Below, in pieces: positions 17,117-25,855 of a DNA stretch of 64,000 nucleotides. Origin of the DNA: an uncultured Eggerthella sp. (GTDB lineage: Bacteria > Actinomycetota > Coriobacteriia > Coriobacteriales > Eggerthellaceae); NCBI GenBank assembly GCA_900538545.1, contig UPYK01000006.1, positions 1 through 64,000 on the forward strand, in the 5' to 3' direction. Both the position numbers and the translations under genes were made by a program. Each line of letters starts with the position of its first letter. The stretch's first letter is position 1. The notes under the pieces are model-generated. The model was not told the DNA's origin and did no database searches. It saw only the letters and a list, made by a program, of their open reading frames with translations.

Positions 17117-18328
17117 CTAGACAAGGCGAACGAACTTGCGCTTTCCTACCTGGATGACCGCGCCCTCAAGCATGCCTGGCTCAACGTTGTACGCTTTCGG
17201 TGCCAGCGCTTCGCCGTTCACCTTCACGCCACCGCCATCGATCAAGCGGCGTGCTTCACCTACCGAGTTCGCCATGCCGGCATCACTGATGAGCTTCGCA
17301 ACATACACAAGCCCTTCGTCGTTCGGCGTAAGGTCAGCAGCAAACTCAGGAATATCTTCCGGTACATCATGCTGTTTGAACACGCGATCGAATGCAGCCT
17401 CCGCTTCCTTTGCTGCTGCTTCATCGTAGTAGGCAGCAACGATATTCTGCGCGAGCTCGCGCTTCACCTTGTTTGGATGGAGCGAACCATCAGCAAGACC
17501 CGCTTCAATCGCGTCGATCTCGTCGACCGATTTCGTGGAAGCAAGGCGATAGTATTTCACCATCAATTCATCGGGAATGGACATGACCTTGCCGAACATA
17601 TCGTTCGGTTCATCGGTAAGGCCAATGTAATTACCGTAGCTCTTCGACATCTTCTGAACGCCATCGGTGCCTTCGAGCAGCGGCAAGGTGAGACAAACCT
17701 GCGGTTCCTTGTCCATCTTCTCCATGAGCTCACGACCGGCAAGCAGGTTGAACAGCTGGTCGGTGCCGCCCAGTTCAACATCAGCATCGATGCATACCGA
17801 ATCGTAGGCCTGCATGGTGGGATAGAGGAACTCGTGCAAGCTGATCGGCTGATTGTTGTTGTAGCGCTTCGTAAAATCGTCACGCTCAAGGATGCGTGCG
17901 ACCGTGAAATTGGATGTGATCTTCAACAGACCCTCAAGATCGAGCGCAAGCAGCCATTCAGAATTGAAGCGCAACGTGGTCTTTTCAGGATCGAGGATCT
18001 TGTACGCTTGCTCGATATAGGTCTTTGCGTTCTGCTCGACCTGCTCGCGCGTAAGTGGCGGACGCGTAACATTGCGACCTGAAGGATCGCCAATGAGCGC
18101 CGTGCCATCGCCGATGATAAGCGTGACCTGATGGCCCAGATCTTGGAACGCGCGCAGCTTGCGCAGCGGAACAGCATGACCAAGATGCAGATCGGGAGCC
18201 GTTGGGTCAACGCCCAACTTGATATTGAGCGGCTTATTGCGCTCAAGCTTTTCCATCAGGGCTTTTTCAGGAATAATCTGAGCTGCGCCAGAAGCGATCA
18301 CACGGAACTGTTCTTCTGCTGAAATCAT
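17117..18328 (-). CDS. tyrS: Tyrosyl-tRNA synthetase
   Basis: A 403-residue class I aminoacyl-tRNA synthetase that attaches tyrosine to tRNA-Tyr. The class I HIGH signature is HLGH (in DLHLGHAVPL) and the KMSKS loop is seen intact in QKMSKSYGN. The C-terminal S4-like RNA-binding domain contains EARRLIDGGGVKVNG. ATG 18328 is chosen because AGAGGA precedes it and MISAEEQF is a typical start; upstream codons lack a ribosome-binding site. No T-box leader is visible in the upstream segment. Confidence 0.95.
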   Translation of the reverse strand: MISAEEQFRVIASGAAQIIPEKALMEKLERNKPLNIKLGVDPTAPDLHLGHAVPLRKLRAFQDLGHQVTLIIGDGTALIGDPSGRNVTRPPLTREQVEQNAKTYIEQAYKILDPEKTTLRFNSEWLLALDLEGLLKITSNFTVARILERDDFTKRYNNNQPISLHEFLYPTMQAYDSVCIDADVELGGTDQLFNLLAGRELMEKMDKEPQVCLTLPLLEGTDGVQKMSKSYGNYIGLTDEPNDMFGKVMSIPDELMVKYYRLASTKSVDEIDAIEAGLADGSLHPNKVKRELAQNIVAAYYDEAAAKEAEAAFDRVFKQHDVPEDIPEFAADLTPNDEGLVYVAKLISDAGMANSVGEARRLIDGGGVKVNGEALAPKAYNVEPGMLEGAVIQVGKRKFVRLV

Positions 18329-18501
18329 CGATCCTCTTTCGTTATCTTCGTGTGTAGTCTCATCTTTCGTACGGATAATCAGGATACCGCAAAAGCGCTC
18401 GATTCGATGCTTGAACGCTCCTAATGGCACGGGGTTTTACGTATAATCCTCGCTATCTGCTCAGATGCGAATGAAGATACTCGAACCTGCAACCGAGCGC
18501 C

Positions 18502-19374
18502 TTAGCGCATGCGCAGTTCCCAGAATGCTACGGCCGATGCAGCCGCAACATTGAGCGAGTCGATACCTTCCCGCATCGGGATCTTCGCAACAAGATCCGC
18601 CATCTCGATCGTACGCTGCTGCAATCCTTCACCTTCAGTTCCAAGCAATACCGCAAGTTTTTCAGGACGCTGCAAACGCGCATCGTCCAAAAAGACCGAT
18701 TCATCATGTAACGCAAGCGCCACGGTAGTGAAGCCTTCGTGTTTCAGCGCCGCTACACCCGATTCGCGCCAGTCTTCCACCGTGCCAGGAAAACGCGTCC
18801 ACGGAACTTGGAAGACCGTTCCCATAGAAACGCGGATCGCACGACGATAGAGCGGGTCGCAACAACCCGGCGAAATGATGAGCGCATCGAAGCCAAGCGC
18901 AGCCGCATTGCGGAAGACCGCACCCACATTCGTATGGTTCGTAATATCTTCGAGCACGGCAACACGATGAGCATCTGCCAGCAGATCGGCAAGACTTGGC
19001 AGGGGTTTACGCTTCATGGCACAGAGCACCCCACGCGTAAGTTCGAAACCCGTGAGTTTCTCTATCTCATCTGAGGGCGCAACAAAGATAGGAATGCTCT
19101 CGTCGTTCGTGCTGCCACCCGCACCTGCCTTCTCTTCCAAAGCATACTGCGTTTCAATACGCTCGATCAAGCGCGCACTGCGCTGCAAGCGGTGTTCAGG
19201 AATCAGAAGCGAGAGCGGCTCATAGCCCGCATCAAGCGCGCGGACGATGACCTTCTCGGATTCTGCGATGAAAATGCCTTTCTCTGGCTCCAGTCGATTG
19301 CGCAGCTGGACTTCAGTAAGGCTCACATACGCCCCAAGCCGCTCATCTTCTAAGGTTTCAACACGAATGACCAT
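18502..19374 (-). CDS. SpoU/TrmH-family RNA 2'-O-methyltransferase
   Basis: A 290-residue SPOUT-class methyltransferase that transfers a methyl group from SAM to a ribose 2'-OH of rRNA or tRNA. A substrate-binding N-terminal domain (about residues 1-105, with FIAESEKVIVRAL) precedes the catalytic domain carrying VLEDITNHTNVGAVFRNAAA (motif 1), SPGCCDPLYRRAIRVSMG (motif 2) and LLGTEGEGL plus IPMREGIDSLNVAAASAV (motif 3, the trefoil knot). The exact target nucleotide cannot be assigned. A VapBC-type module lies immediately upstream. Confidence 0.9.
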   Translation of the reverse strand: MVIRVETLEDERLGAYVSLTEVQLRNRLEPEKGIFIAESEKVIVRALDAGYEPLSLLIPEHRLQRSARLIERIETQYALEEKAGAGGSTNDESIPIFVAPSDEIEKLTGFELTRGVLCAMKRKPLPSLADLLADAHRVAVLEDITNHTNVGAVFRNAAALGFDALIISPGCCDPLYRRAIRVSMGTVFQVPWTRFPGTVEDWRESGVAALKHEGFTTVALALHDESVFLDDARLQRPEKLAVLLGTEGEGLQQRTIEMADLVAKIPMREGIDSLNVAAASAVAFWELRMR

Positions 19375-19399
19375 TGCTACGCTTCTACTCTAACCGTCA

Positions 19400-19816
19400 T
19401 TAGAATTCGCCATTCTCTAGAATGGCAACGCATTGAACGTCCTGCTCTTCGCAAAGCCGAATGAGTTTGCGATCGAGCGTAAACAGCGTTGCACCGAAAC
19501 GGCGTGCCAGCACAAAATAGAACATATCGTAGGAGGAATGATTCAATCGAATGCTCTCAGAAAGCACTTCCTCTTGAAGCTCCTGAATCGAATAGTACTC
19601 ATTGACGAGGGCGGTCGACTCAGCAAGATAGCTCTGAACGTTTTCGATAGGAATAAGACCGTGCCTACACAATTTTCGAAATACGCTTACGACTTCAGCG
19701 CGAAGTAATTCGCAACTGATCACCTTCTCTTCTGAGAGCATGAGCGCGCGAAAAGCCATTCCTTCCTCCGTCTTGCGCACCATATCGCATGCGGCACTTG
19801 AATCAAGAACTATCAT
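19400..19816 (-). CDS. PIN-domain toxin (VapC/FitB-like)
   Basis: A 138-residue PIN-domain ribonuclease, the probable toxin of a type II toxin-antitoxin pair. The first acidic residue is in IVLDSSAACD, further conserved acidic residues are in SCELLRAEVV and SYDMFYFVLA, and the last in LFTLDRKL, giving the expected Mg-binding cluster. GAGGAGG precedes the ATG, which overlaps the antitoxin stop by 4 nt (ATGA), so the genes are translationally coupled. Confidence 0.88.
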   Translation of the reverse strand: MIVLDSSAACDMVRKTEEGMAFRALMLSEEKVISCELLRAEVVSVFRKLCRHGLIPIENVQSYLAESTALVNEYYSIQELQEEVLSESIRLNHSSYDMFYFVLARRFGATLFTLDRKLIRLCEEQDVQCVAILENGEF

Positions 19817-20121
19817 CGTGCCTCCTCCTTACGGATCTCTGCAAGAATATCTGCGGAGGACGGAGCCAATTCTGAAACTGGAATAGCTGGTAACTTGTCG
19901 ATCCGTTCGAAAAGACGCTGGCGCTTCTCGATATAGTTCGGTTTTTCGCCACACCTGCTTCGAGAACTCGATCGATCGTGCGGGGCAAAATCTCTGAACC
20001 CTAAATAATCCTCGAGGATCGTGAGCGCCTGCTGAGAGATGCTCCTGTTCTCACGAGAAGCGCAACGACGAAGCTCTTCATACACTTCTGTTGGGCAATC
20101 TTTGACCTGTAACGCTGGCAT
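19813..20121 (-). CDS. FitA/VapB-like ribbon-helix-helix antitoxin
   Basis: A 102-residue protein beginning MPALQVKDCPTEVYEELR, the FitA-like ribbon-helix-helix N-terminus that should bind the operon promoter. The C-terminal half (about residues 45-100, with KRQRLFERIDKL and SADILAEIRKEEAR) is extended and charged and should wrap the PIN toxin. ATG 20121 is preferred over ATG/GTG codons at 20127 and 20130 because AGAAGG then lies about 8 bp upstream. It is longer than typical FitA (about 80 residues). Confidence 0.85.
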   Translation of the reverse strand: MPALQVKDCPTEVYEELRRCASRENRSISQQALTILEDYLGFRDFAPHDRSSSRSRCGEKPNYIEKRQRLFERIDKLPAIPVSELAPSSADILAEIRKEEAR

Positions 20122-20195
20122 CTTCATCACCTTCTTTCTTTGCCTCTAGTATAGCATGCTTTTTGCATTCATTTCTCATTCATAATGAATCATTG

Positions 20196-20357
20196 CTAAA
20201 ACGTGAGCATATTTAGTTACCAAAACAGCCTGATGAACAAAAATCTTCCCCCGAAGAAAAGCTTTTGCGTGCGCCTGCTCAACCGCCAAAACAGCCTTGC
20301 GCACAAGAGAAGCTTTTACGTGAGCATATTCAGCGCCAATGCAACACAATAAACAAG
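20196..20357. repeat. Degenerate tandem repeat array, about 55-bp units
   Basis: Three diverged units can be aligned: 20196-20247, about 20253-20308 and 20307-20357. Shared words are AAGCTTTT, CGTGAGCATAT (first and third units) and CCAAAACAGCCT (first and second units, at 20220 and 20286). The array fills the gap between the antitoxin gene and the groEL terminator, which itself begins with the same AGAAAAGC word. No coding potential is seen. Confidence 0.6.
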
Positions 20358-20386
20358 AAAAGCCCTCCTTAAAGGAGAGCTTTTCT
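20356..20386 (-). terminator. Intrinsic terminator of the groES-groEL operon
   Basis: AGAAAAGCCCTCC (20356-20368) pairs with GGAGAGCTTTTCT (20374-20386) with one mismatch. On the minus strand it ends in a T-rich tract. It lies 29 bp past the groEL stop. Confidence 0.85.
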
Positions 20387-20414
20387 CAAGTGTACGGATT
20401 ATCCGAAGGAGGGA

Positions 20415-22049
20415 TTACATCATGCCCATTCCGCCGCCCATGCCGCCACCGGCAAGTGCAGACAGGTCGGGACCTTCAGCAGGAATCTCATTCACGGTTG
20501 CCTCGGTGATGAGAATGAGCGCCGCAACAGATGCTGCAGACTGAAGCGCCGTACGGGTCACCTTCACGGGGTCGTTCACACCCATGGCGATCATGTTGCC
20601 CGTCTCACCGTTCGCGAAGTTCACGCCTTCGCCTGCCGGCAGGCCCTTCACCTTCTCGACCACCACAGAGCCTTCGTAGCCCGCGTTGGACGCGATCGCG
20701 CGCATCGGAGCTTCGAGCGCTTTGCGGATGATATCAACGCCGACCTTCTCGTCGTTATCGGAGACGGTAAGCTTGTCGAGTGCAGGGATCGCATTCACGA
20801 GCGCAACGCCGCCACCAGCAACGATGCCTTCTTCAACAGCTGCACGGGTTGCCTGCAGTGCGTCCTCGATACGGCTCTTCTTCTCCTTGAGCTCGGATTC
20901 GGTAGCAGCGCCAACCTTCAGCACCGCAACGCCGCCGGAGAGCTTAGCCAGACGCTCCTGGAGCTTCTCGCGATCGAACTCGGACTCAAGGCGCTCGAGT
21001 TCAGCGCGCATCGAAGCGATACGAGCATCGACTGCAGCCTTATCGCCCGCGCCATCGATGATGACCGTGGTGTCCTTGGTGACCTTGACGGTCTTCGCAG
21101 TGCCCAGATCCTCGAGCTTCACATCAGCAAGCGTCATGCCGAAGTCCTTGGAAACGACCTTGCCGCCCGTAACGACTGCGATGTCCTCGAGGATGCGCGA
21201 ACGACGATCGCCGAAGCCCGGAGCCTTGATCGCAACCACGTTCAGGGTGCCGCGCAGCTTGTTCAAGAGCAGTGTGCCCAGTGCTTCGCCCTCAACATCT
21301 TCAGCAACGATGAGGAGCGGACGGCCTGATTTCATGACCTGCTCGAGCAGCGGGATAAGATCCTGGATAGAGGAAACCTTAAGATCGGTGAGCAGGATGA
21401 AGGGATCTGCGAGCACTGCTTCCATGCGCTCGGTATCGGTTGCCATGTAAGGTGAGATGTAACCGCGATCGTACTGCATGCCTTGCACGATATCGATATC
21501 GATGCCAAAGGTCTGAGACTCTTCAACAGAGATCGCACCATCTTTGCCAACGGCTTCCATAGCCTCTGCGATCTTCTTGCCGATAACCTCATCACCTGCG
21601 GAAATGGTGCCGACGTTCGCCACCTGATCTTCGGTGGTAACTTCCTGCGCCGAAGCTTTGATCGCATCGACCACTGCCTCGGTTGCCATTTCGATACCAC
21701 GACGAATGCCAAGCGCATCAGCGCCAGCGGTCACGTTGCGCAGACCCTCTGCTACGATCACGTCGGCAAGCAGGGTTGCGGTGGTGGTGCCATCGCCTGC
21801 AACATCGTTGGTCTTCACGGCTGCTTCACGAACGAGCTGAGCGCCCATGTTCTCCACGGGATCCTCAAGGTCGATCTCGCGCGCTACCGTAACTCCATCG
21901 TTGGTGACGAGCGGAGCGCCGAAGGAGCGCTCAAGCGCAACGTAGCGGCCCTTCGGACCAAGCGTCACCTTGACTGCATCGGAAAGCTTCTTAACGCCAG
22001 CAGCCATACCGCTGCGGGCGTCTGCATCGAACAAAATCTCTTTTGCCAT
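20415..22049 (-). CDS. groL: GroEL chaperonin (Hsp60)
   Basis: A 544-residue chaperonin subunit forming the ATP-driven double-ring folding chamber in the cytoplasm. It is full length, with VTLGPKGRYV, NDGVTVAREI, the ATPase loop VAGDGTTTATLLA, and the GAATESELKEKKSRIEDAL hinge. The C-terminus ends with the characteristic GGMGGGMGMM tail. It lies 63 bp downstream of groES in one operon under the CIRCE operator. Confidence 0.98.
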   Translation of the reverse strand: MAKEILFDADARSGMAAGVKKLSDAVKVTLGPKGRYVALERSFGAPLVTNDGVTVAREIDLEDPVENMGAQLVREAAVKTNDVAGDGTTTATLLADVIVAEGLRNVTAGADALGIRRGIEMATEAVVDAIKASAQEVTTEDQVANVGTISAGDEVIGKKIAEAMEAVGKDGAISVEESQTFGIDIDIVQGMQYDRGYISPYMATDTERMEAVLADPFILLTDLKVSSIQDLIPLLEQVMKSGRPLLIVAEDVEGEALGTLLLNKLRGTLNVVAIKAPGFGDRRSRILEDIAVVTGGKVVSKDFGMTLADVKLEDLGTAKTVKVTKDTTVIIDGAGDKAAVDARIASMRAELERLESEFDREKLQERLAKLSGGVAVLKVGAATESELKEKKSRIEDALQATRAAVEEGIVAGGGVALVNAIPALDKLTVSDNDEKVGVDIIRKALEAPMRAIASNAGYEGSVVVEKVKGLPAGEGVNFANGETGNMIAMGVNDPVKVTRTALQSAASVAALILITEATVNEIPAEGPDLSALAGGGMGGGMGMM

Positions 22050-22112
22050 TAGTTGAATTCCTTTCGAATTGATACGTGAATCTAATTCACAGAACGTTTA
22101 TGAATGAGGTGC

Positions 22113-22403
22113 TTAATCGGTGTAGACCGCGTAGATATCATCGGCGCGAAGGATGAGCACTGCTTCTCCATCAACATCTACTTCAGTTCCGCCATACTTG
22201 CCATAGAGAACGCGATCGCCCTCTTTCACGGGCATAGGAAGGTGCTGGCCCTTGTTGTTGATGCGGCCTTCGCCAACAGCGAGAACGACGCCGGTCTGCG
22301 GCTTCTCCTTAGAATCAGGAGCGATGTAGAGGCCACCTGCCGTGGTTTCCTGAGCTTCGTCCTGCTTAACGATGATGCGATCACCAAGCGGCTTCAGATT
22401 CAT
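22113..22403 (-). CDS. groS: GroES co-chaperonin (Hsp10)
   Basis: A 96-residue co-chaperonin that caps the GroEL ring. It starts MNLKPLGDRIIVKQ and has a mobile loop (about residues 17-35, QETTAGGLYIAPDSKEKP) and the GDRVLYGKYGGTEV roof segment. AGGAAG lies upstream of the ATG. It is the first gene of the groES-groEL operon. Confidence 0.98.
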   Translation of the reverse strand: MNLKPLGDRIIVKQDEAQETTAGGLYIAPDSKEKPQTGVVLAVGEGRINNKGQHLPMPVKEGDRVLYGKYGGTEVDVDGEAVLILRADDIYAVYTD

Positions 22404-22519
22404 ATACGTACTTCCTTTCCTTTAACGCATTCGCCTTTGAATGCCTTGTTACCCTCGTTTGCTGGCTGACTGTCCGAGTTAGTTCGCTTCACATAAGCGT
22501 AAACAGCGCCAGATACGAA

Positions 22520-22546
22520 TTAGCACTCTCACTTGAAGAGTGCTAA
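22520..22546 (-). promoter_or_regulatory. CIRCE operator (HrcA-binding site)
   Basis: A perfect 9-9-9 element: TTAGCACTC at 22520-22528, 9-nt spacer, GAGTGCTAA at 22538-22546. It lies 117 bp upstream of groES. The known role is repression of heat-shock genes by HrcA; TATAGT on the minus strand just upstream (about 22552-22557) is a likely -10 box. The remaining gap (22547-22789) has no gene; it ends with the fic promoter region, where TATAAT lies at 22757-22762. Confidence 0.97.
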
Positions 22547-22789
22547 CACAGACTATACTAACAACTTTTTACCCGATTTCAAGCAGAGCGTATGAAAATG
22601 TTAGTATTCGTCACTTAGATTCATAAAACGGTAACTTACCGCCGCCGAAGCACACAAATCGTGCATAAATCCTTCAGACAACTATCTGAAATCTCGCTGC
22701 CCTGGTTGTTTGAGGCTCAGAGGCTGTTGCATGATTCAGGGTAATACTCTGCTTGCTATAATGAACGCTATCACCGTCTCAACCGACCC

Positions 22790-23740
22790 GTGAGCACCGA
22801 TTCAACCAACGAGGACAAGGACTTTGAGCGAACACCAATGACCGCTGATAGCAACGACACCTTCGAATATCGTCCAGCGAGCGCCTACGAACGAGCCGAG
22901 GCTCGCAGGCATCATTGGGCTGTTGCTATCGGCCTTCAGGCCGTTGATGGCTTGGAGGTTTCCCCGTATTTGCGCGAGCTGGCAAAAGGATACCAAACAG
23001 GAACGTACACCCTCGACCAAACCGGCCAGCTGATCCGCAGCCATTATGCAGAGCATCGTTCAAGCGTTGAAGGCAAACATGCTGACGAAGGCACCATGGA
23101 AGCCGACCTGGTCAGTCAGCGCATCGCCGAGCTCTTGACCGCCTCACCCTTCGTCCTTGATCCTGAAGTGCTCTCGCAGATTCACAGCTATCTCTTCCAA
23201 GATCTCGATCCAGATATTTACCACCCTGGGCAATTCAAAACGGAGCGCATGATCAAACAAGAAGAGATCCTCAATGGCGATAGCGTGCTCTACGCGGATC
23301 CTTTGGCTTATGAGATGTCCTTGCGCATGTATTTCAACTCTGAACGCGAAAAAGATTATGGCGTGGAGCTTGCGGGTGAGGCGCTCGAATCATTCGTGCG
23401 AAGCATCGCTTTTATGTGGCAGATTCACCCCTTCTGGGAAGGTAACACGCGCACCATAGCGGTTTTCTCCGAGCTATATTTGAATCATCTCGGATTCCGC
23501 GTGAACAATGCGCCCTTCGAAGAGCATTCCCGCTACTATCGCGATGCGCTCGTACGTGCGATGTATCGAAATGCCAGTGCCGAAATCTCGCAAGATGCTC
23601 GTTATCTCACCTGGTTCTATGACAACCTGTTGAACGATGCAGGACATGCGCTTGAACGCGAAGACCTGATCTGCAGCGCGCTCTTCGAAGACCCGTCTCT
23701 TTTGAAGAATCTCTCCCCCGAAGACGCGCTCATTAAGTAG
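22790..23740 (+). CDS. Fic-domain AMP-transferase with N-terminal VbhA-like antitoxin segment
   Basis: A 316-residue Fic protein that probably transfers AMP or another nucleotide to a protein target. The catalytic motif HPFWEGNTRT (H/P/F/x/x/G/N) is intact at about residues 215-224. The N-terminal 100 residues contain ARRHHWAVAIGLQAVDGLEVSPYL followed by GTYTLDQTGQLIRSHY, resembling a fused VbhA-type antitoxin domain, in which the inhibitory motif is (S/T)xxxE(G/N). Here the corresponding residues read LQAVDG, so Ser and Glu are replaced by Leu and Asp. A later SSVEG is another candidate. Start GTG 22790 is provisional; ATG 22838 is an alternative, and neither has a clear ribosome-binding site. 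TATAAT at 22757-22762 may be the -10 box. Confidence 0.85.
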   Translation: MSTDSTNEDKDFERTPMTADSNDTFEYRPASAYERAEARRHHWAVAIGLQAVDGLEVSPYLRELAKGYQTGTYTLDQTGQLIRSHYAEHRSSVEGKHADEGTMEADLVSQRIAELLTASPFVLDPEVLSQIHSYLFQDLDPDIYHPGQFKTERMIKQEEILNGDSVLYADPLAYEMSLRMYFNSEREKDYGVELAGEALESFVRSIAFMWQIHPFWEGNTRTIAVFSELYLNHLGFRVNNAPFEEHSRYYRDALVRAMYRNASAEISQDARYLTWFYDNLLNDAGHALEREDLICSALFEDPSLLKNLSPEDALIK

Positions 23741-23812
23741 CACACAGTAAGTGACGATAGTGGCAATAAAGCCAAGAAAAACCCTGTCAGCCTTGTCAGC
23801 GACACGCGTTAT

Positions 23813-24631
23813 TTACGCATAAAACTTTGCCTTTGGGAAAGGCGGCTCGACGGCGCGCTTGAATGCGTAGGAGTTCGTGCGACGAATCGCGTAGGCCACT
23901 TCTTCAGGATCGAAACCTGCTGCAACGATCTCTTCGGCGGACTTGCCCTGCTCGAAGTGAGCGATCAGGATCTGGTCGAGCGTAGCATAATCGATGCCGA
24001 GCGCCTTCTCGTCTTCGGCGCCAGGTGAAAGCTCTGCGCTGGGCGGTTTCGTGATGATATGCTCAGGAATGGGCGGAACCTTGCCTTCTGCAACCGCACG
24101 CTCGTTCACCCAGCGGGAAAGCGCGAACACATCGGTCTTGTACAGGCCGCCGATGGGAGCGAACGCACCTGATGTATCGCCATAGAGCGTCGAGAAGCCC
24201 ATGGCCGCTTCGCTCTTATTGCCGGTGTTCACCATCATCCAGCCGAAAGCATTCGAGAGCGCCATCAAGCACACCATACGGCAACGCGCCTGCGTGTTCT
24301 CGGAAGCAAGACCTTCGAGCTTACCGCCCGCTGCTGGTTCAAGGGCAGCAACGAATGCTTCGTAGGGACCAACGATCGAGATGGCTTCGGTCTTAATGCC
24401 AAGATTCGCACCGAGCTCTTCAGCATCGGTGAGCGAATGATCGGTCGAGTAAGGGCCGGGCAGCATGTATGCGTGCACCTGATCAGCGCCAAACGCATCG
24501 ACGCACATGACCGCCACGAGCGCCGAATCGATGCCACCAGAAAGGCCAAGCACCACCTCGCTGAATCCTGCCTGCTGCGCATAGGCTTTCAGCGCCTGCA
24601 CGCTTAAGGTGTACTTCTGCTCCAGATCCAT
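23813..24631 (-). CDS. nadE: NAD synthetase (ammonia-dependent type)
   Basis: A 272-residue enzyme that amidates nicotinate adenine dinucleotide to NAD using ATP and ammonia. The PP-loop is in LGLSGGIDSAL (about residues 25-35). The deamido-NAD/Mg segment NTGNKSEAAMGFSTLYGD is present, as is the C-terminal PPSAELSPG. There is no glutaminase domain. ATG 24631 is preferred because AAGAGG is 5 bp upstream. It forms a leftward gene pair end-to-end convergent with fic. Confidence 0.95.
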   Translation of the reverse strand: MDLEQKYTLSVQALKAYAQQAGFSEVVLGLSGGIDSALVAVMCVDAFGADQVHAYMLPGPYSTDHSLTDAEELGANLGIKTEAISIVGPYEAFVAALEPAAGGKLEGLASENTQARCRMVCLMALSNAFGWMMVNTGNKSEAAMGFSTLYGDTSGAFAPIGGLYKTDVFALSRWVNERAVAEGKVPPIPEHIITKPPSAELSPGAEDEKALGIDYATLDQILIAHFEQGKSAEEIVAAGFDPEEVAYAIRRTNSYAFKRAVEPPFPKAKFYA

Positions 24632-24762
24632 GATGGCCTCTTCCCTCGATCGGTATTCAAGAACGCTCGTTTTCGGCATCGCTCGTTTCACGCATCCTCA
24701 AAAGCAGCGTGCCTTCAAGAACTTCCGTATTCGAGCGTATTCGAACTGAGTTCTGGTGCGTT

Positions 24763-25413
24763 TTAAAGTGAGCGGATCTGATCGGCGAGCCACTCCGCCC
24801 ACGCATCAACGCCTTTACCATTTGTAGCAGACATCGGGAAGATGGGAGCGGTAGGATTCAGATTTTTAATGTGTTCGTAAAAGAGTTCTTCATCGAAATT
24901 GAAGACTGGAGCCGTATCGATCTTGTTGAGCACGATAGCAGATGCCGCCTGGAACACCCCTGGGTACTTGAGCGGCTTATCATCGCCTTCTGGGACCGAA
25001 AGAATCATGGCTTTCATGCTCTCGCCCAAATCGAAATCGGTCGGGCACACTAAGTTGCCCACGTTCTCGATGATGATGAGATCGAGGTTATCCAGATCGA
25101 GCACGTCCACCGCACGACGGATCATCGCGCTTTCCAAATGACACGCGCCACCGGTGTTGATCTGCACCGCAGCGATTCCCTGGCTCTTGATCTTCTCGGA
25201 ATCGACCGAAGAGGCGATGTCGCCTTCGATGACCGCGATATTGAATTCATCGCGCAGCGCTTCGATGGTGGCCAAGATCGTAGAAGTCTTGCCTGAACCG
25301 GGAGAAGCAAGCAAGTCGAGCACGAATACCTTCTTCTCGCGGAACAGCTCGCGATTCTCATCCGCAAGACGGTCGTTCTTATCAAGAATCGGTTTATGGA
25401 GATCGATCTGCAT
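24763..25413 (-). CDS. hypB: Hydrogenase nickel incorporation GTPase HypB
   Basis: A 216-residue SIMIBI-class GTPase that helps insert nickel into [NiFe]-hydrogenase, or supplies nickel to urease. The P-loop is ASPGSGKTS (about residues 35-43). The switch I segment EGDIASSVDSEKI and the metal-site Cys/His in GGACHLE are present. The base-recognition sequence NKID (VLNKIDTAP) is intact. It lacks the N-terminal CxxCGC/His-rich metal-storage region of E. coli HypB. It follows hypA by 4 bp. Confidence 0.95.
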   Translation of the reverse strand: MQIDLHKPILDKNDRLADENRELFREKKVFVLDLLASPGSGKTSTILATIEALRDEFNIAVIEGDIASSVDSEKIKSQGIAAVQINTGGACHLESAMIRRAVDVLDLDNLDLIIIENVGNLVCPTDFDLGESMKAMILSVPEGDDKPLKYPGVFQAASAIVLNKIDTAPVFNFDEELFYEHIKNLNPTAPIFPMSATNGKGVDAWAEWLADQIRSL

Positions 25414-25417
25414 AGCA

Positions 25418-25855
25418 TTACTCCTTTTCGTGTTCGGAATCGACCGCTTGGTCGGCTTCGCTGCTCTCGTTTTCCTGAGCAGGCTTGGTAGTATCGTCTT
25501 CTTCATCGGGCAAGTCAACTTCGATGGAGGAAATCTGCAGCTCCTTGCCTTCAAGCAATTGCAAGAAGGGGCTGCCGCATTCCGGGCAGAGCATGTGAAA
25601 GCGATCGTGCGTGAATTCGTGACCACACTGCGTACAGATGCTCTTCGGCTGGATCATCTCCACCTCGAGCGTGGCACCTTCGAAATAATCGTTATTCTCA
25701 GCCAGGGCCTCGAACGCGAACTGGAGCGCGTCTTCGATAGCTTCGGTCATAACGCCCACCTGAAGCGAAACCTTGAGCACGCGCTCGGCGCCTGCTTCAC
25801 GCGCAACGCTCTCAACCGACTCCATAACTCCTGTCATGATGCCCAGTTCGTGCAT
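25418..25855 (-). CDS. hypA: Hydrogenase maturation metallochaperone HypA
   Basis: A 145-residue Ni/Zn metallochaperone. It begins MHELGI, supplying the nickel-binding His2 and Glu3. The zinc ribbon is CTQCGHEF...CPECGS (two CxxC motifs at about residues 73-76 and 89-92). After the usual end (about residue 115) a 30-residue acidic tail follows, which is unusual. Its start overlaps the tatC stop. The tat-hypAB order suggests coordinated maturation and Tat export of a hydrogenase, although no hydrogenase structural gene is in the window. Confidence 0.95.
   Translation of the reverse strand: MHELGIMTGVMESVESVAREAGAERVLKVSLQVGVMTEAIEDALQFAFEALAENNDYFEGATLEVEMIQPKSICTQCGHEFTHDRFHMLCPECGSPFLQLLEGKELQISSIEVDLPDEEDDTTKPAQENESSEADQAVDSEHEKE

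Noticed and set aside
16921..17124. 67-codon minus-strand open frame between the 95-residue protein gene and tyrS
   Set aside because: No ribosome-binding site at a usable distance, no family, Cys-rich translation and overlap with both neighbours; treated as chance.
18329..18501. Possible T-box leader before tyrS
   Set aside because: No conserved AGGGTGGNACCGCG-like box and no terminator/antiterminator pair were seen.
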